Part shown: positions 34,453-42,967 of the stretch, piece after piece
Numbering within the stretch: position 1 is the first letter of the stretch
How the letters are laid out: every line of letters begins with the position of its first letter
Source: Niveispirillum sp.
GTDB taxonomy: Bacteria; Pseudomonadota; Alphaproteobacteria; Azospirillales; Azospirillaceae
DNA: 64,000 nucleotides
Direction: 5' to 3'
Assembly (NCBI RefSeq): GCF_017996735.1
Contig: NZ_JAGOGJ010000001.1
Location: 124,001-188,000, forward strand
Translations under genes and position numbers: made by a program
Notes under the pieces: model-generated
Database searches by the model: none
What the model saw: the letters and a program-made list of their open reading frames with translations, nothing else
What the model was told of the DNA's origin: nothing

Positions 34453-34501
34453 GTTGCGGCCACTGCAACAGGGGCCGGTGGCATGTTGCGGCTGGCGGTA
34501 C
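34453..34501. promoter_or_regulatory. tandem 17-bp pseudo-palindromes (IclR operator candidates)
   Basis: GTTGCG-GCCAC-TGCAAC at 34453-34469 (one core mismatch) and GTTGCG-GCTGG-CGGTAC at 34485-34501. Both fit GTNNCG-N5-CGNNAC and are 32 bp apart, three helical turns. They sit between the IclR start (34433) and the Rieske start (34572). The same pattern recurs at 42968, 43043, 49255, 49275, 51180 and 52410. Confidence 0.55.
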
Positions 34502-34571
34502 ACGGCGCCTAGGGTCCAACCATCTGCCCGGGCATCAGTTGGCAAGCAAAACCGGCAAGAGAGGCGACAAG

Positions 34572-35855
34572 ATGGTCAGTTCCGCACAGAATGAACGTCT
34601 GGTCCGGGTCGGTCCGGGCACCCCGATGGGCGCTTTGCTCCGGCGCTACTGGCATCCGGTCGCGGCCATTTCGGAGCTGGAGGACAATCCCATCAAGCCC
34701 TTGCGGTTGCTGGGCGAGGATCTGGTCCTGTTCCGCAATGCCGATGGCAGTCATGGGCTGGTTGACCGCCACTGCCCGCATCGTGGTGCCGACATGTCCT
34801 ATGGCATCCTGGAGGAAGATGGGTTGCGCTGTTCCTATCACGGCTGGTGCTTTGCCAAGTCCGGCCAATGCACGGAACAGCCGTTCGAGGATATCGCCAA
34901 TCCCCGCGCCCGGTTCCGCGACAAGATCCGCATCAAGGCCTATAAGGTGGAGAAGCGGGCCGGCATGCTCTGGGCCTATCTGGGGCCCGACCCGGCGCCC
35001 CTGGTTCCCAACTGGGAGCCCTTCACCTGGGATAATGGCTTTACCCAGGTGGTCTTCGCCGACATCCCCTGCAACTGGTTCCAGTGCCAGGAGAACAGCT
35101 GCGATCCTGTGCATTTCGAATGGATGCATCGCAACTGGTCATCCCGCCTGTTCGGCAATGGCTCCTATGGTCCCACGCATCTGGAATTGAAGTTCGACGA
35201 GTTCGAATTCGGCCATATCTATCGCCGCGTGCGGGAGGATACAGACAGGGACAATCAGCACTGGACGGTGGGCGCTACGGCGCTTTGGCCCAACGCTTTC
35301 TTCCTGGGTGACCATATCGAATGGCGCGTGCCGGTCGATGACGAGAATACCCTGTCCGTCACCTGGATGTTCCATCGCGTGCCCAAGGACCGCGAACCCT
35401 ATGTCCAGAAACGCGTGCCCTGGTGGAAGGGGCCGATCAAGGAGGCGGATGGCCGCTGGATCGTCTCCCACGTCATGAACCAGGACATCGTGGCCTGGGT
35501 CGGGCAGGGCACCATCGCCGACCGTACCGCCGAACATCTGGGCCAGAGCGACCTGGGCATCATCATGATGCGCCGCTGCTTCGAACGGAACATGAAGCTG
35601 GTGGAGGAAGGACAGGACCCGATGGGCGTGATCCGCGACGCGGAACGCAACCGCTGCATTGAACTGCCCATCAAGCATCGCGAACTTTTTACCCAGTCCA
35701 TGACGCTGGAGGAGAGCCGGGCCCTGTCGCGCAAGCTGGCCTACAACCTGAACCAGCCGCATTACCAGCATCAGACCGGCCAGCCCGACGCGGTGAAGCG
35801 CGAATACCAGATCGCCATGGGCATGATCGCCGAGGACGCGGTGGAAACCATTTAA
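34572..35855 (+). CDS. Rieske non-heme iron oxygenase, alpha subunit
   Basis: A 427-residue aromatic ring-hydroxylating or demethylating oxygenase. The Rieske [2Fe-2S] ligands are Cys68/His70 (CPHRG) and Cys87/His90 (CSYHGW). The mononuclear iron site is Asp178-x2-His181-x4-His186. LVRVGPGTPMGALLRRYWHP at the N-terminus is typical of phthalate-4,5-dioxygenase/LigX-like single-component-alpha enzymes. It needs an external electron chain; a [2Fe-2S] ferredoxin gene lies 17 kb away at 52670 and no reductase is in the window. The ATG has GAGAGGCGACAAG upstream. Its last four bases overlap the convergent MarR gene. Confidence 0.92.
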   Translation: MVSSAQNERLVRVGPGTPMGALLRRYWHPVAAISELEDNPIKPLRLLGEDLVLFRNADGSHGLVDRHCPHRGADMSYGILEEDGLRCSYHGWCFAKSGQCTEQPFEDIANPRARFRDKIRIKAYKVEKRAGMLWAYLGPDPAPLVPNWEPFTWDNGFTQVVFADIPCNWFQCQENSCDPVHFEWMHRNWSSRLFGNGSYGPTHLELKFDEFEFGHIYRRVREDTDRDNQHWTVGATALWPNAFFLGDHIEWRVPVDDENTLSVTWMFHRVPKDREPYVQKRVPWWKGPIKEADGRWIVSHVMNQDIVAWVGQGTIADRTAEHLGQSDLGIIMMRRCFERNMKLVEEGQDPMGVIRDAERNRCIELPIKHRELFTQSMTLEESRALSRKLAYNLNQPHYQHQTGQPDAVKREYQIAMGMIAEDAVETI

Positions 35856-36301
35856 TCCAACCGGTCGAGATGCACCTGGATACGGTCGAGAATGTCATGG
35901 AAAAGGGCCAGTTCGCCGGCGGACATCAGGGAAGCGATCATGGCGTTTTCGTCCGCCCGCATGGGCAGGATTTCGTCATGGATGGCCTGGCCCGCCGGTG
36001 TCAGTTCGAAATGGATGGTGCGGCGGTCCGCCGGGTCGGGCAGGGCGCTGACCAGCCCCTTGTCCAGCAAGGTGGCGGTGGCGCGGCTGATCTGGCCCTT
36101 GTCCGAACAGGTGCGGGTGGAAATGGCCTGTACGCTGGTGGCCCGCCCGGTGGCGATCTGCGCCATGGCCCGCCATTCGGCCAGGGTCAACCCGTGCCTT
36201 TCGGTGAAGTATCGCGTGGAGCGCCGGTTGATCAGCCGGGACACGATGGAAAGCCGGTAGGACAGAAAAGTTTCGATATCCGCGGGTTCGGGGCTGGTCA
36301 T
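35852..36301 (-). CDS. MarR-family transcriptional regulator
   Basis: A 149-residue MarR regulator with the winged HTH at about 40-110 (LTLAEWRAMAQIATGRA, GQISRATATLLDKGLVSALPDPADRR wing). It is convergent with the Rieske gene (4-bp overlap) and divergent from the FAH gene at 36413. A perfect GTTGA-GAAG-TCAAC palindrome lies between it and that gene; the same site is at 40969 and a near match at 52503. It is thus the best candidate for controlling the FAH/amidohydrolase/ALDH, LigB/FAH and ferredoxin units. Confidence 0.88.
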   Translation of the reverse strand: MTSPEPADIETFLSYRLSIVSRLINRRSTRYFTERHGLTLAEWRAMAQIATGRATSVQAISTRTCSDKGQISRATATLLDKGLVSALPDPADRRTIHFELTPAGQAIHDEILPMRADENAMIASLMSAGELALFHDILDRIQVHLDRLD

Positions 36302-36355
36302 GGCTCTGCTGCCGGTGGGCTCTGTGGTTCCTCAAGGGCTTAGTGCGCCCCTAAG

Positions 36356-36369
36356 GTTGAGAAGTCAAC
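36356..36369. promoter_or_regulatory. MarR operator candidate GTTGA-N4-TCAAC (site 1)
   Basis: GTTGAGAAGTCAAC, a perfect 5+4+5 palindrome in the 111-bp gap between the divergent MarR gene and the FAH operon, 43 bp upstream of the FAH ATG. Identical half-sites recur at 40969-40982. Confidence 0.6.
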
Positions 36370-36412
36370 AATACATCGGTGGCGAGGCTGCCGGTCAATG
36401 GAGGGTCAAGGC

Positions 36413-37375
36413 ATGAAACTGGGCACGATCCGGCTGAACGGAAAGCCGCAGGTGATCGCACGGGTGTCGGACGACAAGGGCGTGGCGCTGCCCTTCACCT
36501 GGATGGAGGATCTGATCCTGGCCGGCGATGCCGGGCTGGACGCGGCCGCCGATGCCATTGCCAAGGCAGTGGCCGGCAGCCTGCCGGTGATCGACCTGAC
36601 CCAGGCCGACTGGATGGCGCCCAACCCGCGCCCGTCGAAGATCCTGGGCTGTGCGGTCAACAACAACAATCTGAACAGCAAGGCCTATAAGCCGATGACG
36701 GCCCCGATGTTCTTCATCAAGGGCCGCAACGCCCTGACGGGGCATAACAAGACCATCGACATCCTGAAGGAGCATGGCCAGTCGATCCCGGAACCCGAAC
36801 CGGTGATCGTGTTCGGCAAGACGGCCAAGAACATCCAGCCCGAGGACGCGCTGGATCATGTGTTCGGTTACACCCTGACCAACGACGTCACGGCCAGCGG
36901 CGTGAAGTTCAGCCAGGATGCCATCGCCCTGAAGCAGACGCCCGATCTGGTGAAGCCGCACCATCTGGCCTGGCGCGAGACGTTCGGGCCGGAGGATACC
37001 TATCTCTACTTCATCTATCACGCCAAGTCGAAGGCGGCCGACACGTTCGCGGCCATGGGCCCCTGGCTGACCACCAAGGATGAGGTTGAGGATCCCAACA
37101 AGCTGTCGGTGCGCGGCTATATCGACGGGGAATGCTATACCGACGACAGCACGGCCAATTATTTCTTCCCCATCGAGCGGGTGATCGCCGAAGCGTCGAA
37201 ATGGTTCACCATGGAACCGGGCGACTGCATCCATCCCGGTACCGCGTCCAAGGGCACGGCAAAGCATCCCAAGGGCAATGTCGGCACCTATCTGGGCCTT
37301 TATGACGGCAAGCTGACCGATGTGGAGATCGAGGGGCTGGGCCGCCTGTCGAACCGCGTCAATCTGGTGAAGTGA
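36413..37375 (+). CDS. fumarylacetoacetate hydrolase (FAH) family protein
   Basis: A 320-residue FAH-fold protein. A metal-site pattern E-P-E-P-V-I-V-F-G-K lies near residue 130, followed by FGYTLTNDVTASGVKF (Asp ligand), and GDCIHPGTASKGT near the C-terminus. FAH-fold enzymes hydrolyse or decarboxylate 2-oxo or acylpyruvate products of ring cleavage. It is somewhat long for the single-domain group because of the N-terminal domain (1-100). ATG 36413 follows GGAGGGTCAAGG. It is first in the FAH/amidohydrolase/ALDH unit. Confidence 0.87.
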   Translation: MKLGTIRLNGKPQVIARVSDDKGVALPFTWMEDLILAGDAGLDAAADAIAKAVAGSLPVIDLTQADWMAPNPRPSKILGCAVNNNNLNSKAYKPMTAPMFFIKGRNALTGHNKTIDILKEHGQSIPEPEPVIVFGKTAKNIQPEDALDHVFGYTLTNDVTASGVKFSQDAIALKQTPDLVKPHHLAWRETFGPEDTYLYFIYHAKSKAADTFAAMGPWLTTKDEVEDPNKLSVRGYIDGECYTDDSTANYFFPIERVIAEASKWFTMEPGDCIHPGTASKGTAKHPKGNVGTYLGLYDGKLTDVEIEGLGRLSNRVNLVK

Positions 37376-37385
37376 GGGACGGACG

Positions 37386-38372
37386 ATGAGTGTGATCGAC
37401 GTCCATACCCATATGATCGGGGCCGAATGGCTGGAGATGCTGCGCCGTCACGGTGCCCCGAAATATGAGGTGAAGAATACCAAGGCCGGGCAGGAAAGCA
37501 TTTTCCTGCATGGCGCCCCCTTCATGACCCTGTTCCCGGAGATGCTGGATTTCGATCTGCGTATCCGCAACATGGACCGCGCCGGGGTCGATCTGGCCAT
37601 CGTGTCGCTGACCTGCCCCAGCGCCTATTGGGGCGGGGAAGAGATCAGCGCCCAGGCGGCCCGCATCATGAACAGCCTGATGGAGGAGCAGCAGGACCGT
37701 TATCCGCAACGGCTGCGCTGGTTTGCGACCCTGCCCTGGCAATATGCCGGCTCGGCTGTGGCGGAACTGGACCGGGCGGTTGTGGCCGGGGCGGCCGGCG
37801 TGTTCGTGACGGCCAATGTCGATGAGCGCAACCTGACCGACCCGCAATTTGCCCCCATCTGGGATGCCATCGACCGGCATGGCCTGCCCGTGCTGGTGCA
37901 TCCCACCGCCCCGCAGGGCGCGTCGCAGATGGGCATGGATGAATATGGGCTGGTGCCGCCCGTGGGCTTCATGTTCGACACCACGCTGGCCATCGCCCGC
38001 ATGATCTTCGACGGGTTCCTTGAGCGTTACCGCAATCTGAAGATCATCGCCGCCCATGGCGGCGGCACCTTGCCCTATCTGGCCGGACGCCTGGACCGCT
38101 GTCACGAGCGGATTCCGGCCTGTGCGGAGAAGATTACGCTGCCGCCCAGCCATTACCTGCGCCAGATCTATTATGACGCGGTGGTGTATGAGAAGGCGGC
38201 GCTGGACCTGTGCGTTCATGTGGCGGGTGGGCCGGAACGGGTGATGTATGGCTCCGACTATCCGCACAATATCGGTGACATGGCCGGCTGCCTGGAACGG
38301 GTGAACGCCATGGGCGGGGCGACGGCCCGCAAGATCAAGGGCGAGACGGCGGAAAAGCTGTTCGGGCTTTAA
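37386..38372 (+). CDS. amidohydrolase family 2 protein (ACMSD-like)
   Basis: A 328-residue TIM-barrel metal enzyme of the amidohydrolase-2 family. It has the metal pair His7/His9 (VIDVHTHM), LVHPT His near 173, AAHGGG His near 224, and the catalytic Asp in YGSDYPHN near 288. Length and motifs match 2-amino-3-carboxymuconate-6-semialdehyde decarboxylase and related non-oxidative decarboxylases/hydrolases. It is 10 bp after the FAH gene and 155 bp before an aldehyde dehydrogenase, so decarboxylation of a ring-cleavage product is plausible. Confidence 0.87.
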   Translation: MSVIDVHTHMIGAEWLEMLRRHGAPKYEVKNTKAGQESIFLHGAPFMTLFPEMLDFDLRIRNMDRAGVDLAIVSLTCPSAYWGGEEISAQAARIMNSLMEEQQDRYPQRLRWFATLPWQYAGSAVAELDRAVVAGAAGVFVTANVDERNLTDPQFAPIWDAIDRHGLPVLVHPTAPQGASQMGMDEYGLVPPVGFMFDTTLAIARMIFDGFLERYRNLKIIAAHGGGTLPYLAGRLDRCHERIPACAEKITLPPSHYLRQIYYDAVVYEKAALDLCVHVAGGPERVMYGSDYPHNIGDMAGCLERVNAMGGATARKIKGETAEKLFGL

Positions 38373-38380
38373 TACCGTGT

Positions 38381-38406
38381 CCCGGTGATCGCAACCGATC
38401 ACCGGG
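38381..38406 (+). other. intercistronic hairpin before element copy B
   Basis: CCCGGTGATCG-CAAC-CGATCACCGGG is a perfect 11-bp stem 8 nt after the amidohydrolase stop, followed by CTTCAATCG but no T-run. It could be a weak terminator or an RNA 3'-end protector directly in front of the structured element. Confidence 0.55.
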
Positions 38407-38410
38407 CTTC

Positions 38411-38513
38411 AATCGTCAGCGCCCACGTCCGTGGGCTCGGCTACGCGCCACGTGGCGCGCGGCGGCAGTCGCCATCGTCCAGTTCCCGGTGAGTTGTACT
38501 CACCGGGAACTGG
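38411..38513 (+). repeat. structured intercistronic element, copy B
   Basis: Copy B has hairpin 1 GCCCAC-GTCC-GTGGGC (38421-38436), linker TCGGCTA, hairpin 2 CGCGCCACGTGGCGCG (38444-38459), GGC-AGTC-GCC (38464-38473), and hairpin 4, a perfect 16-bp stem (38479-38494 with 38498-38513) with loop TGT. The element lies on the coding strand between the amidohydrolase and ALDH genes. Its last arm ends 14 nt before the ALDH start. The first half is nearly identical to copy A, 32 kb away on the opposite strand, while hairpin 4 is unrelated in sequence but alike in form (CCA...TGG). Confidence 0.78.
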
Positions 38514-38527
38514 AGCAGCAGGGGAAC

Positions 38528-39943
38528 ATGATGACAGTTGAACCATGCTTGATCATCGACGGACAGGCCCGCGCGACAGCGGCGCGGTTCGACGTCATCA
38601 ATCCCGCCACCGGTGTCGCCTTCGCCACCTGTCCGCAAGCGGGGGCGGAGGATCTCGACGATGCCGTCGCGGCGGCGCGGCGGGCCTTTCCGACCTGGGC
38701 GGCGACACCGATTGAGGATCGGGCCGCCCGGCTGCTGGCTATCGCCGATGCGGTGGAGGCGCGCAAGGCGGAGATCATCCGGCTGCTGTCCACCGAACAG
38801 GGCAAGCCCATGGCGGGCGGTGCGGCGGGGGAGGTGGGGGCCGCCATCATGTGGACCCGCTTCACGGCGGGTCTGCGGCCAGAGGTCGAATTGATCCAGG
38901 ATGACGCCACGGCGCGCATCGAACTGCATCGCCGGCCGCTGGGTGTGGTGGCCTCCATCACCCCCTGGAACCATCCCGTGCTGATCGCGGTGTGGCACAT
39001 TCTGCCCGCATTGCTGGCCGGCAATTGTGTGGTGATCAAGCCGTCCTCCTATACGCCGCTTTCCACCCTGCTGCTGGTGGAGATCGCGGCGGCCCTGCTG
39101 CCGCCCGGCGTGCTGAATGTGGTGACGGGGGAGGGGGCGATGGGGCAGGCCATCAGCGGCCATCCCGGCATCGACAAGATCGTCTTCACCGGATCCACCC
39201 CCACCGGGCGGCGCATCATGGCCAATGCAGCCGGCAATCTGAAGCGTCTGACCCTGGAACTGGGCGGCAATGACGCGGCCATCATCCTGCCCGACGCGGA
39301 TGTGGACGTCGTCGCGCCCAAGATATTTGCCAAGGCCTTCGGCAATAGTGGCCAGACCTGCGCGGCGCTGAAACGGCTTTATGTGCATGACAGTCTGCAT
39401 GACGCGCTGGCCGGAAAGCTGGCGGACCTGGCCCGCGCGGCGAAGCTGGGGCCGGGCGACGACCCGGAAAGCCAGTTTGGCCCCGTGCAGAACCGGGCGC
39501 AGTTCGACCGCGTCTGTGAACTGGCGGCCGATGCCAAGGCACGCGGTGGACGCTTCCTGGCGGGTGGGGAACCTCTATCCGGCCCCGGCTATTTCTTCCC
39601 GCTGTCGGTCGTGGTCGATGTGACGGATGGGATGCGTGTGGTGGATGAGGAACAGTTCGGCCCCATCCTGCCCGTCATCCGCTATCACGATGTGGAAGAT
39701 GCCCTGGCCCGTGCCAATGCGGGGGAGAATGGTCTGGGCGGGTCCGTCTGGTCGTCCGACGTGGCGGCGGCGACGGCGCTGGCGCAGCGGCTGATCTGTG
39801 GCACCGCCTGGGTCAACGACCATGCCAGCCTGTCACCCGCCGCCCCCTTTGGCGGAGCCAAGCAGTCGGGCATTGGCGTGGAATTCGGCCTTCACGGCCT
39901 GCAGGAATATCAGCAGGTGCAGGTGCTGCGGGTGGCGAGGTAG
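38528..39943 (+). CDS. aldehyde dehydrogenase family protein (copy 1)
   Basis: A 471-residue NAD(P)-dependent aldehyde dehydrogenase. It has the oxyanion/NAD region TPWNHP (145-150), Gly motif FTGSTPTGRRI (220-230), catalytic Glu244 (ELGGND) and Cys278 (GQTC). I chose ATG 38528 (AGGGGAAC upstream) because the longer frame would run through the structured element. Substrate is likely a semialdehyde from ring cleavage, for example aminomuconate-type, given the ACMSD-like neighbour. A close paralogue lies at 59871. It ends 10 bp from a convergent FAH gene. Confidence 0.9.
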   Translation: MMTVEPCLIIDGQARATAARFDVINPATGVAFATCPQAGAEDLDDAVAAARRAFPTWAATPIEDRAARLLAIADAVEARKAEIIRLLSTEQGKPMAGGAAGEVGAAIMWTRFTAGLRPEVELIQDDATARIELHRRPLGVVASITPWNHPVLIAVWHILPALLAGNCVVIKPSSYTPLSTLLLVEIAAALLPPGVLNVVTGEGAMGQAISGHPGIDKIVFTGSTPTGRRIMANAAGNLKRLTLELGGNDAAIILPDADVDVVAPKIFAKAFGNSGQTCAALKRLYVHDSLHDALAGKLADLARAAKLGPGDDPESQFGPVQNRAQFDRVCELAADAKARGGRFLAGGEPLSGPGYFFPLSVVVDVTDGMRVVDEEQFGPILPVIRYHDVEDALARANAGENGLGGSVWSSDVAAATALAQRLICGTAWVNDHASLSPAAPFGGAKQSGIGVEFGLHGLQEYQQVQVLRVAR

Positions 39944-39953
39944 GGAGATGCCC

Positions 39954-40919
39954 CTACCGCCGCTCCCCGATCACATTGCGCAGCGTGCCGATGCCGTCGA
40001 TCTCGATCTCCACGACGTCGCCCGGCTCCAGATAACGTCCCGTTTCGAACCCGCAGCCATTGCCCATTGTACCCGAACCCAGCACGTCGCCGGGATAAAG
40101 CGTCTCGTCCCGGCTGATGAAGGCGATGCAGGCTTCGAACCGGTGCTGCATGTCACCCGACAGGCCCACGCCCTGGGTTTGCCCATTGATGCGGCAGCGC
40201 ATGGTCAAGCCATAAGGATCGGGCAGTTCGTCGCGCGTCACGATCCAGGGGCCCATGACGTTGCCCGTGTCGAAATCCTTGCCCTTGGCCGGCCCCATGC
40301 GGAACTGCTGGTCGCGGACCTGTTCGTCGCGTGCGCTGAAGTCGTTGTAGATCGTGTAGCCGAAAACATGGTCGGGCGCCCTGTCGGCCGGGATATCCAC
40401 GCCCTTGCGGCCGATTATGGCGGCGAATTCCACCTCGTAGTCGAGCGTCCGGCCGAAGCGCGGCCATTGGATCGTGCCGCCATGGCCGGAACAGGTCATC
40501 CGGTTGCCCTTGAAGTAGAAGGGCCGTTCGTACCAGATCGCGGGCAGGGCATAGGCGCCGCTGGCCTTGTAGGATTGATAGGCAGCCTCCGGATCGGGCT
40601 GCGCGGCTGCCCGCATGCGCATGCTGGTTTCCAGCGCCTGCAAACAATGCAGCTCAAAATTCGCGAAGTCGCGGATGGAATTGGGCACAGGCAGCGGTGC
40701 CAGAAAGCGCACCACATCGGGCGACAGCAGATGGTCGCCCCGGTTGCGGGCCAGAAGGTCGGCGATGACCGGAAGGCTGCGTTCCTCCGCCTCGATGATG
40801 GATTGCATGCTGGTCAGGAAGGGGGCGGCATCGGCCGCCGTCAGGTCCAGCAGCAGCCCGTCCGCCGTCACCACGGCCGTGCGTATACGGCCCTCATGTT
40901 CAATCGTCGCCAGCTTCAT
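39954..40919 (-). CDS. fumarylacetoacetate hydrolase family protein (second)
   Basis: A 321-residue FAH-family enzyme distinct from that at 36413. It has the metal-ligand region YEVEFAAIIGRKG (two Glu) near 165, VFGYTIYNDFSARDEQ (Asp) near 190, KGKDFDTGNVMGPWIVTRDE, and LGSGTMGNGCG near 280, close to bacterial fumarylacetoacetase-like enzymes. MKLATI at 40919 is preceded by GAGGAA at 7 nt. The upstream open frame is antisense to the LigB gene and not real. It is divergent from the LigB dioxygenase; the two share a 78-bp promoter region with a MarR site. Confidence 0.88.
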   Translation of the reverse strand: MKLATIEHEGRIRTAVVTADGLLLDLTAADAAPFLTSMQSIIEAEERSLPVIADLLARNRGDHLLSPDVVRFLAPLPVPNSIRDFANFELHCLQALETSMRMRAAAQPDPEAAYQSYKASGAYALPAIWYERPFYFKGNRMTCSGHGGTIQWPRFGRTLDYEVEFAAIIGRKGVDIPADRAPDHVFGYTIYNDFSARDEQVRDQQFRMGPAKGKDFDTGNVMGPWIVTRDELPDPYGLTMRCRINGQTQGVGLSGDMQHRFEACIAFISRDETLYPGDVLGSGTMGNGCGFETGRYLEPGDVVEIEIDGIGTLRNVIGERR

Positions 40920-40968
40920 GGGTCGGTTCCTCATCCTTGCTTGCTGGTTCTGGCTTAAACCTGATACC

Positions 40969-40982
40969 GTTGACTTGTCAAC
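40969..40982. promoter_or_regulatory. MarR operator candidate GTTGA-N4-TCAAC (site 2)
   Basis: GTTGACTTGTCAAC, a perfect palindrome with the same half-sites as 36356-36369. It lies in the middle of the divergent FAH/LigB promoter region, 15 bp before the LigB ATG, where bound repressor would block both genes. Confidence 0.6.
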
Positions 40983-40997
40983 TAATGGAGTTTGGAA

Positions 40998-42026
40998 ATG
41001 GCGGAAATCGTTCTGGGCATCGGCTGCGCCCACACGCCGCAACTGCACACGCTGGCCCGCGACTGGGATATAAGGGCGGCCCGCGACCGGCAGGATGGCG
41101 TGCCCTTCTGGTACAAGGGCCGCAAGCTGCCCTATGCGGAGCTGGAGGCGCTGCGCCGGCATGAGGATATCGCCAGCCAGCTTTCCATGCCGATCCGGGA
41201 AAAGGCGCTGGAGAACAGCTTTGCCGCCATGGACCGGCTGCATGCGCTGTACCGGCGGGTGGACCCGGATGTGGTGGTCATTGTCGGGAATGACCAGAAG
41301 GAGATTTTCGGCAGCATCATCCCGGCCTTCGCCGTCATCGCCGCTCCGACCATCGCCAACCTGCCGCGCACAGCGGAGCAGAATGCGCGCCTGCCGGCGG
41401 GGATCGAGATTGCCGACCATGGCCATCTGCCCGACAGCCACACTGACTATCCGGGCCACCGCGCGCTGGGCCTGCATCTGGCCTTGCATCTGGTGCGGGA
41501 AGGCGGGTTCGACGTGACCCTGTGCCATGAGAAACCGACCATCCATGGCGCGAATTCGCTGCTTTTTGGCATGCCGCACGCCTATGGTTTCCTCTACAAG
41601 AACGTCATGCGCGACCATGTGAAGCCGCATGTGCCGGTTGATGTGAACTGCTGGTACTACGAAAACAGCCCCACCGCTGCCCGCTGCTATGATTTCGGTC
41701 TGGGTCTGGCCAGGGCGATCGAGGCCTGGGACAGCGAGGCGCGGGTGGCCCTGTTCACCACGGGTGGCCTGACGCATTTCGTGGTGGATGAGGAGTGGGA
41801 CCGCCAATTCCTGGCCGCCATGGCATCGGGGCAGGCGGACTGGCTGCGTTCCATCCCGCAGAATGAGCTGATGGCCGGTACGTCGGAATGCAAAAGCTGG
41901 ATCGCCACGGCGGCGGCGATGAACCAGGCGGGTCTGAAGATGGAACTGGTGGATTACCAGCGTCTGTACCGCACGGAGGGGGGGACGGGTTCCTCCTGCG
42001 GCTTCACGGCATGGTTACCCATGTAG
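40998..42026 (+). CDS. LigB-type (class III) extradiol ring-cleavage dioxygenase
   Basis: A 342-residue class III extradiol dioxygenase. His12 lies in GIGCAHTPQL. A second His ligand is probably in the 40-60 region (RRHEDI), and GGLTHFVVDEEWDRQFL near 250 carries the catalytic His and the Glu ligand (EEWD), as in LigB. It opens a catechol- or aminophenol-like ring using Fe(II) and O2. No separate LigA-type alpha subunit is beside it. ATG 40998 with GGAGTTTGG upstream. Likely regulated by the MarR site just before it, and an IclR gene follows at 42141. Confidence 0.88.
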   Translation: MAEIVLGIGCAHTPQLHTLARDWDIRAARDRQDGVPFWYKGRKLPYAELEALRRHEDIASQLSMPIREKALENSFAAMDRLHALYRRVDPDVVVIVGNDQKEIFGSIIPAFAVIAAPTIANLPRTAEQNARLPAGIEIADHGHLPDSHTDYPGHRALGLHLALHLVREGGFDVTLCHEKPTIHGANSLLFGMPHAYGFLYKNVMRDHVKPHVPVDVNCWYYENSPTAARCYDFGLGLARAIEAWDSEARVALFTTGGLTHFVVDEEWDRQFLAAMASGQADWLRSIPQNELMAGTSECKSWIATAAAMNQAGLKMELVDYQRLYRTEGGTGSSCGFTAWLPM

Positions 42027-42109
42027 GAATGCAGGGCGAGACAGAATATCATGAAGCGTGACAATCGACTTCACCCCTGTCCGGCTCTGTGTTAAGCCTC
42101 AATATAGGC

Positions 42110-42126
42110 GTGTCCTTGCCGGACAC
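42110..42126. promoter_or_regulatory. perfect 17-bp palindromic site before the IclR gene
   Basis: GTGTCC-TTGCC-GGACAC, perfect 6+5+6 symmetry, 14 bp before the IclR ATG. It has the same spacing as the GTNNCG-N5-CGNNAC sites but a CC/GG core. It is a candidate autoregulatory operator of the downstream IclR protein. Confidence 0.5.
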
Positions 42127-42140
42127 GCGGGAGGGGCGTC

Positions 42141-42893
42141 ATGTCGACGATGGAAGAAGAACAGGAGGAGGGCAAATCCTCCTCCACGGTCAAGAGCGTT
42201 GAAGTCACTGTCCAGATCCTGGAAGCCATCACGGAAGCCACAGGCCCCGTGCGTGTCACCGATCTGGCCAAGCGTCTGGGCATGACCAAGGCGCGTGTGT
42301 CGCGGCATCTGCAGACCCTGACCAGCCTGGGTCTGGTGGACCGGGCGCGGGAAGGCGAAGGCTATGTTTTTGGGCGCAAGCTGCTGAAATTCGGCCGTGC
42401 CGCCGTCTATCGCAGCAATATCGTCGAGATATCGCGGCCCTTCCTCACCGATCTTCGGGTTTCCACCGGGCATACGGCTATACTGACCACGCCGACGCGC
42501 GGGGGCGCCATGGTGGTGGCGGCCGTGCCGAACCCGTTCGAACCCGGCGTCATGGTCCATCCCGGCATGGTCCTGTCCCTGCCGGGATCGCCCGCCGCGC
42601 GGTTGATCCATTATTTCGAACGGTTGAAGCCCACGCCGCCACGCGTGGAGGAGAACCTGCGCAAATATGGCGTCGATTTCGAGGCCAATGCCAGCGGCAA
42701 CGGCCTGGGTGGCATCGCCGCCCCCATCTTTGAGCCGGATGGTCTGATCGCCTCCACCGTGGGCGTCATCCTGTCTTCCTCTTTGCTGTTGCCGGAACCC
42801 GATCCGGGCCTGTTCGCGCCGGTGAAGGCCATCGCCCAGGAAATCCAGGCCCATTATGCCGAGGGCGCAACCTCTCCCCTGATGCCGCGCTGA
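42141..42893 (+). CDS. IclR-family transcriptional regulator (second)
   Basis: A 250-residue IclR regulator: an acidic N-terminus (MSTMEEEQEEGK), HTH at about 15-80 with MTKARVSRHLQTLTSLGLVD, and an effector domain to the end. It follows the LigB gene by 114 bp and precedes a TBDR gene whose promoter holds two 17-bp IclR-type sites. Effector unknown; an aromatic or ring-cleavage compound is likely from context. Confidence 0.9.
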   Translation: MSTMEEEQEEGKSSSTVKSVEVTVQILEAITEATGPVRVTDLAKRLGMTKARVSRHLQTLTSLGLVDRAREGEGYVFGRKLLKFGRAAVYRSNIVEISRPFLTDLRVSTGHTAILTTPTRGGAMVVAAVPNPFEPGVMVHPGMVLSLPGSPAARLIHYFERLKPTPPRVEENLRKYGVDFEANASGNGLGGIAAPIFEPDGLIASTVGVILSSSLLLPEPDPGLFAPVKAIAQEIQAHYAEGATSPLMPR

Positions 42894-42921
42894 CCGGCCC
42901 TCATAATCCTCCCTGCCTGAC

Positions 42922-42953
42922 AAACGCGGCCCCATCCGGCGCCGCGTTTTTTT
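42922..42953 (+). terminator. Rho-independent terminator after the IclR gene
   Basis: AAACGCGGC pairs with GCCGCGTTT (9 bp), 10-nt loop, followed by a run of seven T. It is 29 nt after the IclR stop codon. Confidence 0.85.
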
Positions 42954-42967
42954 GCGTCGATGAGGGA

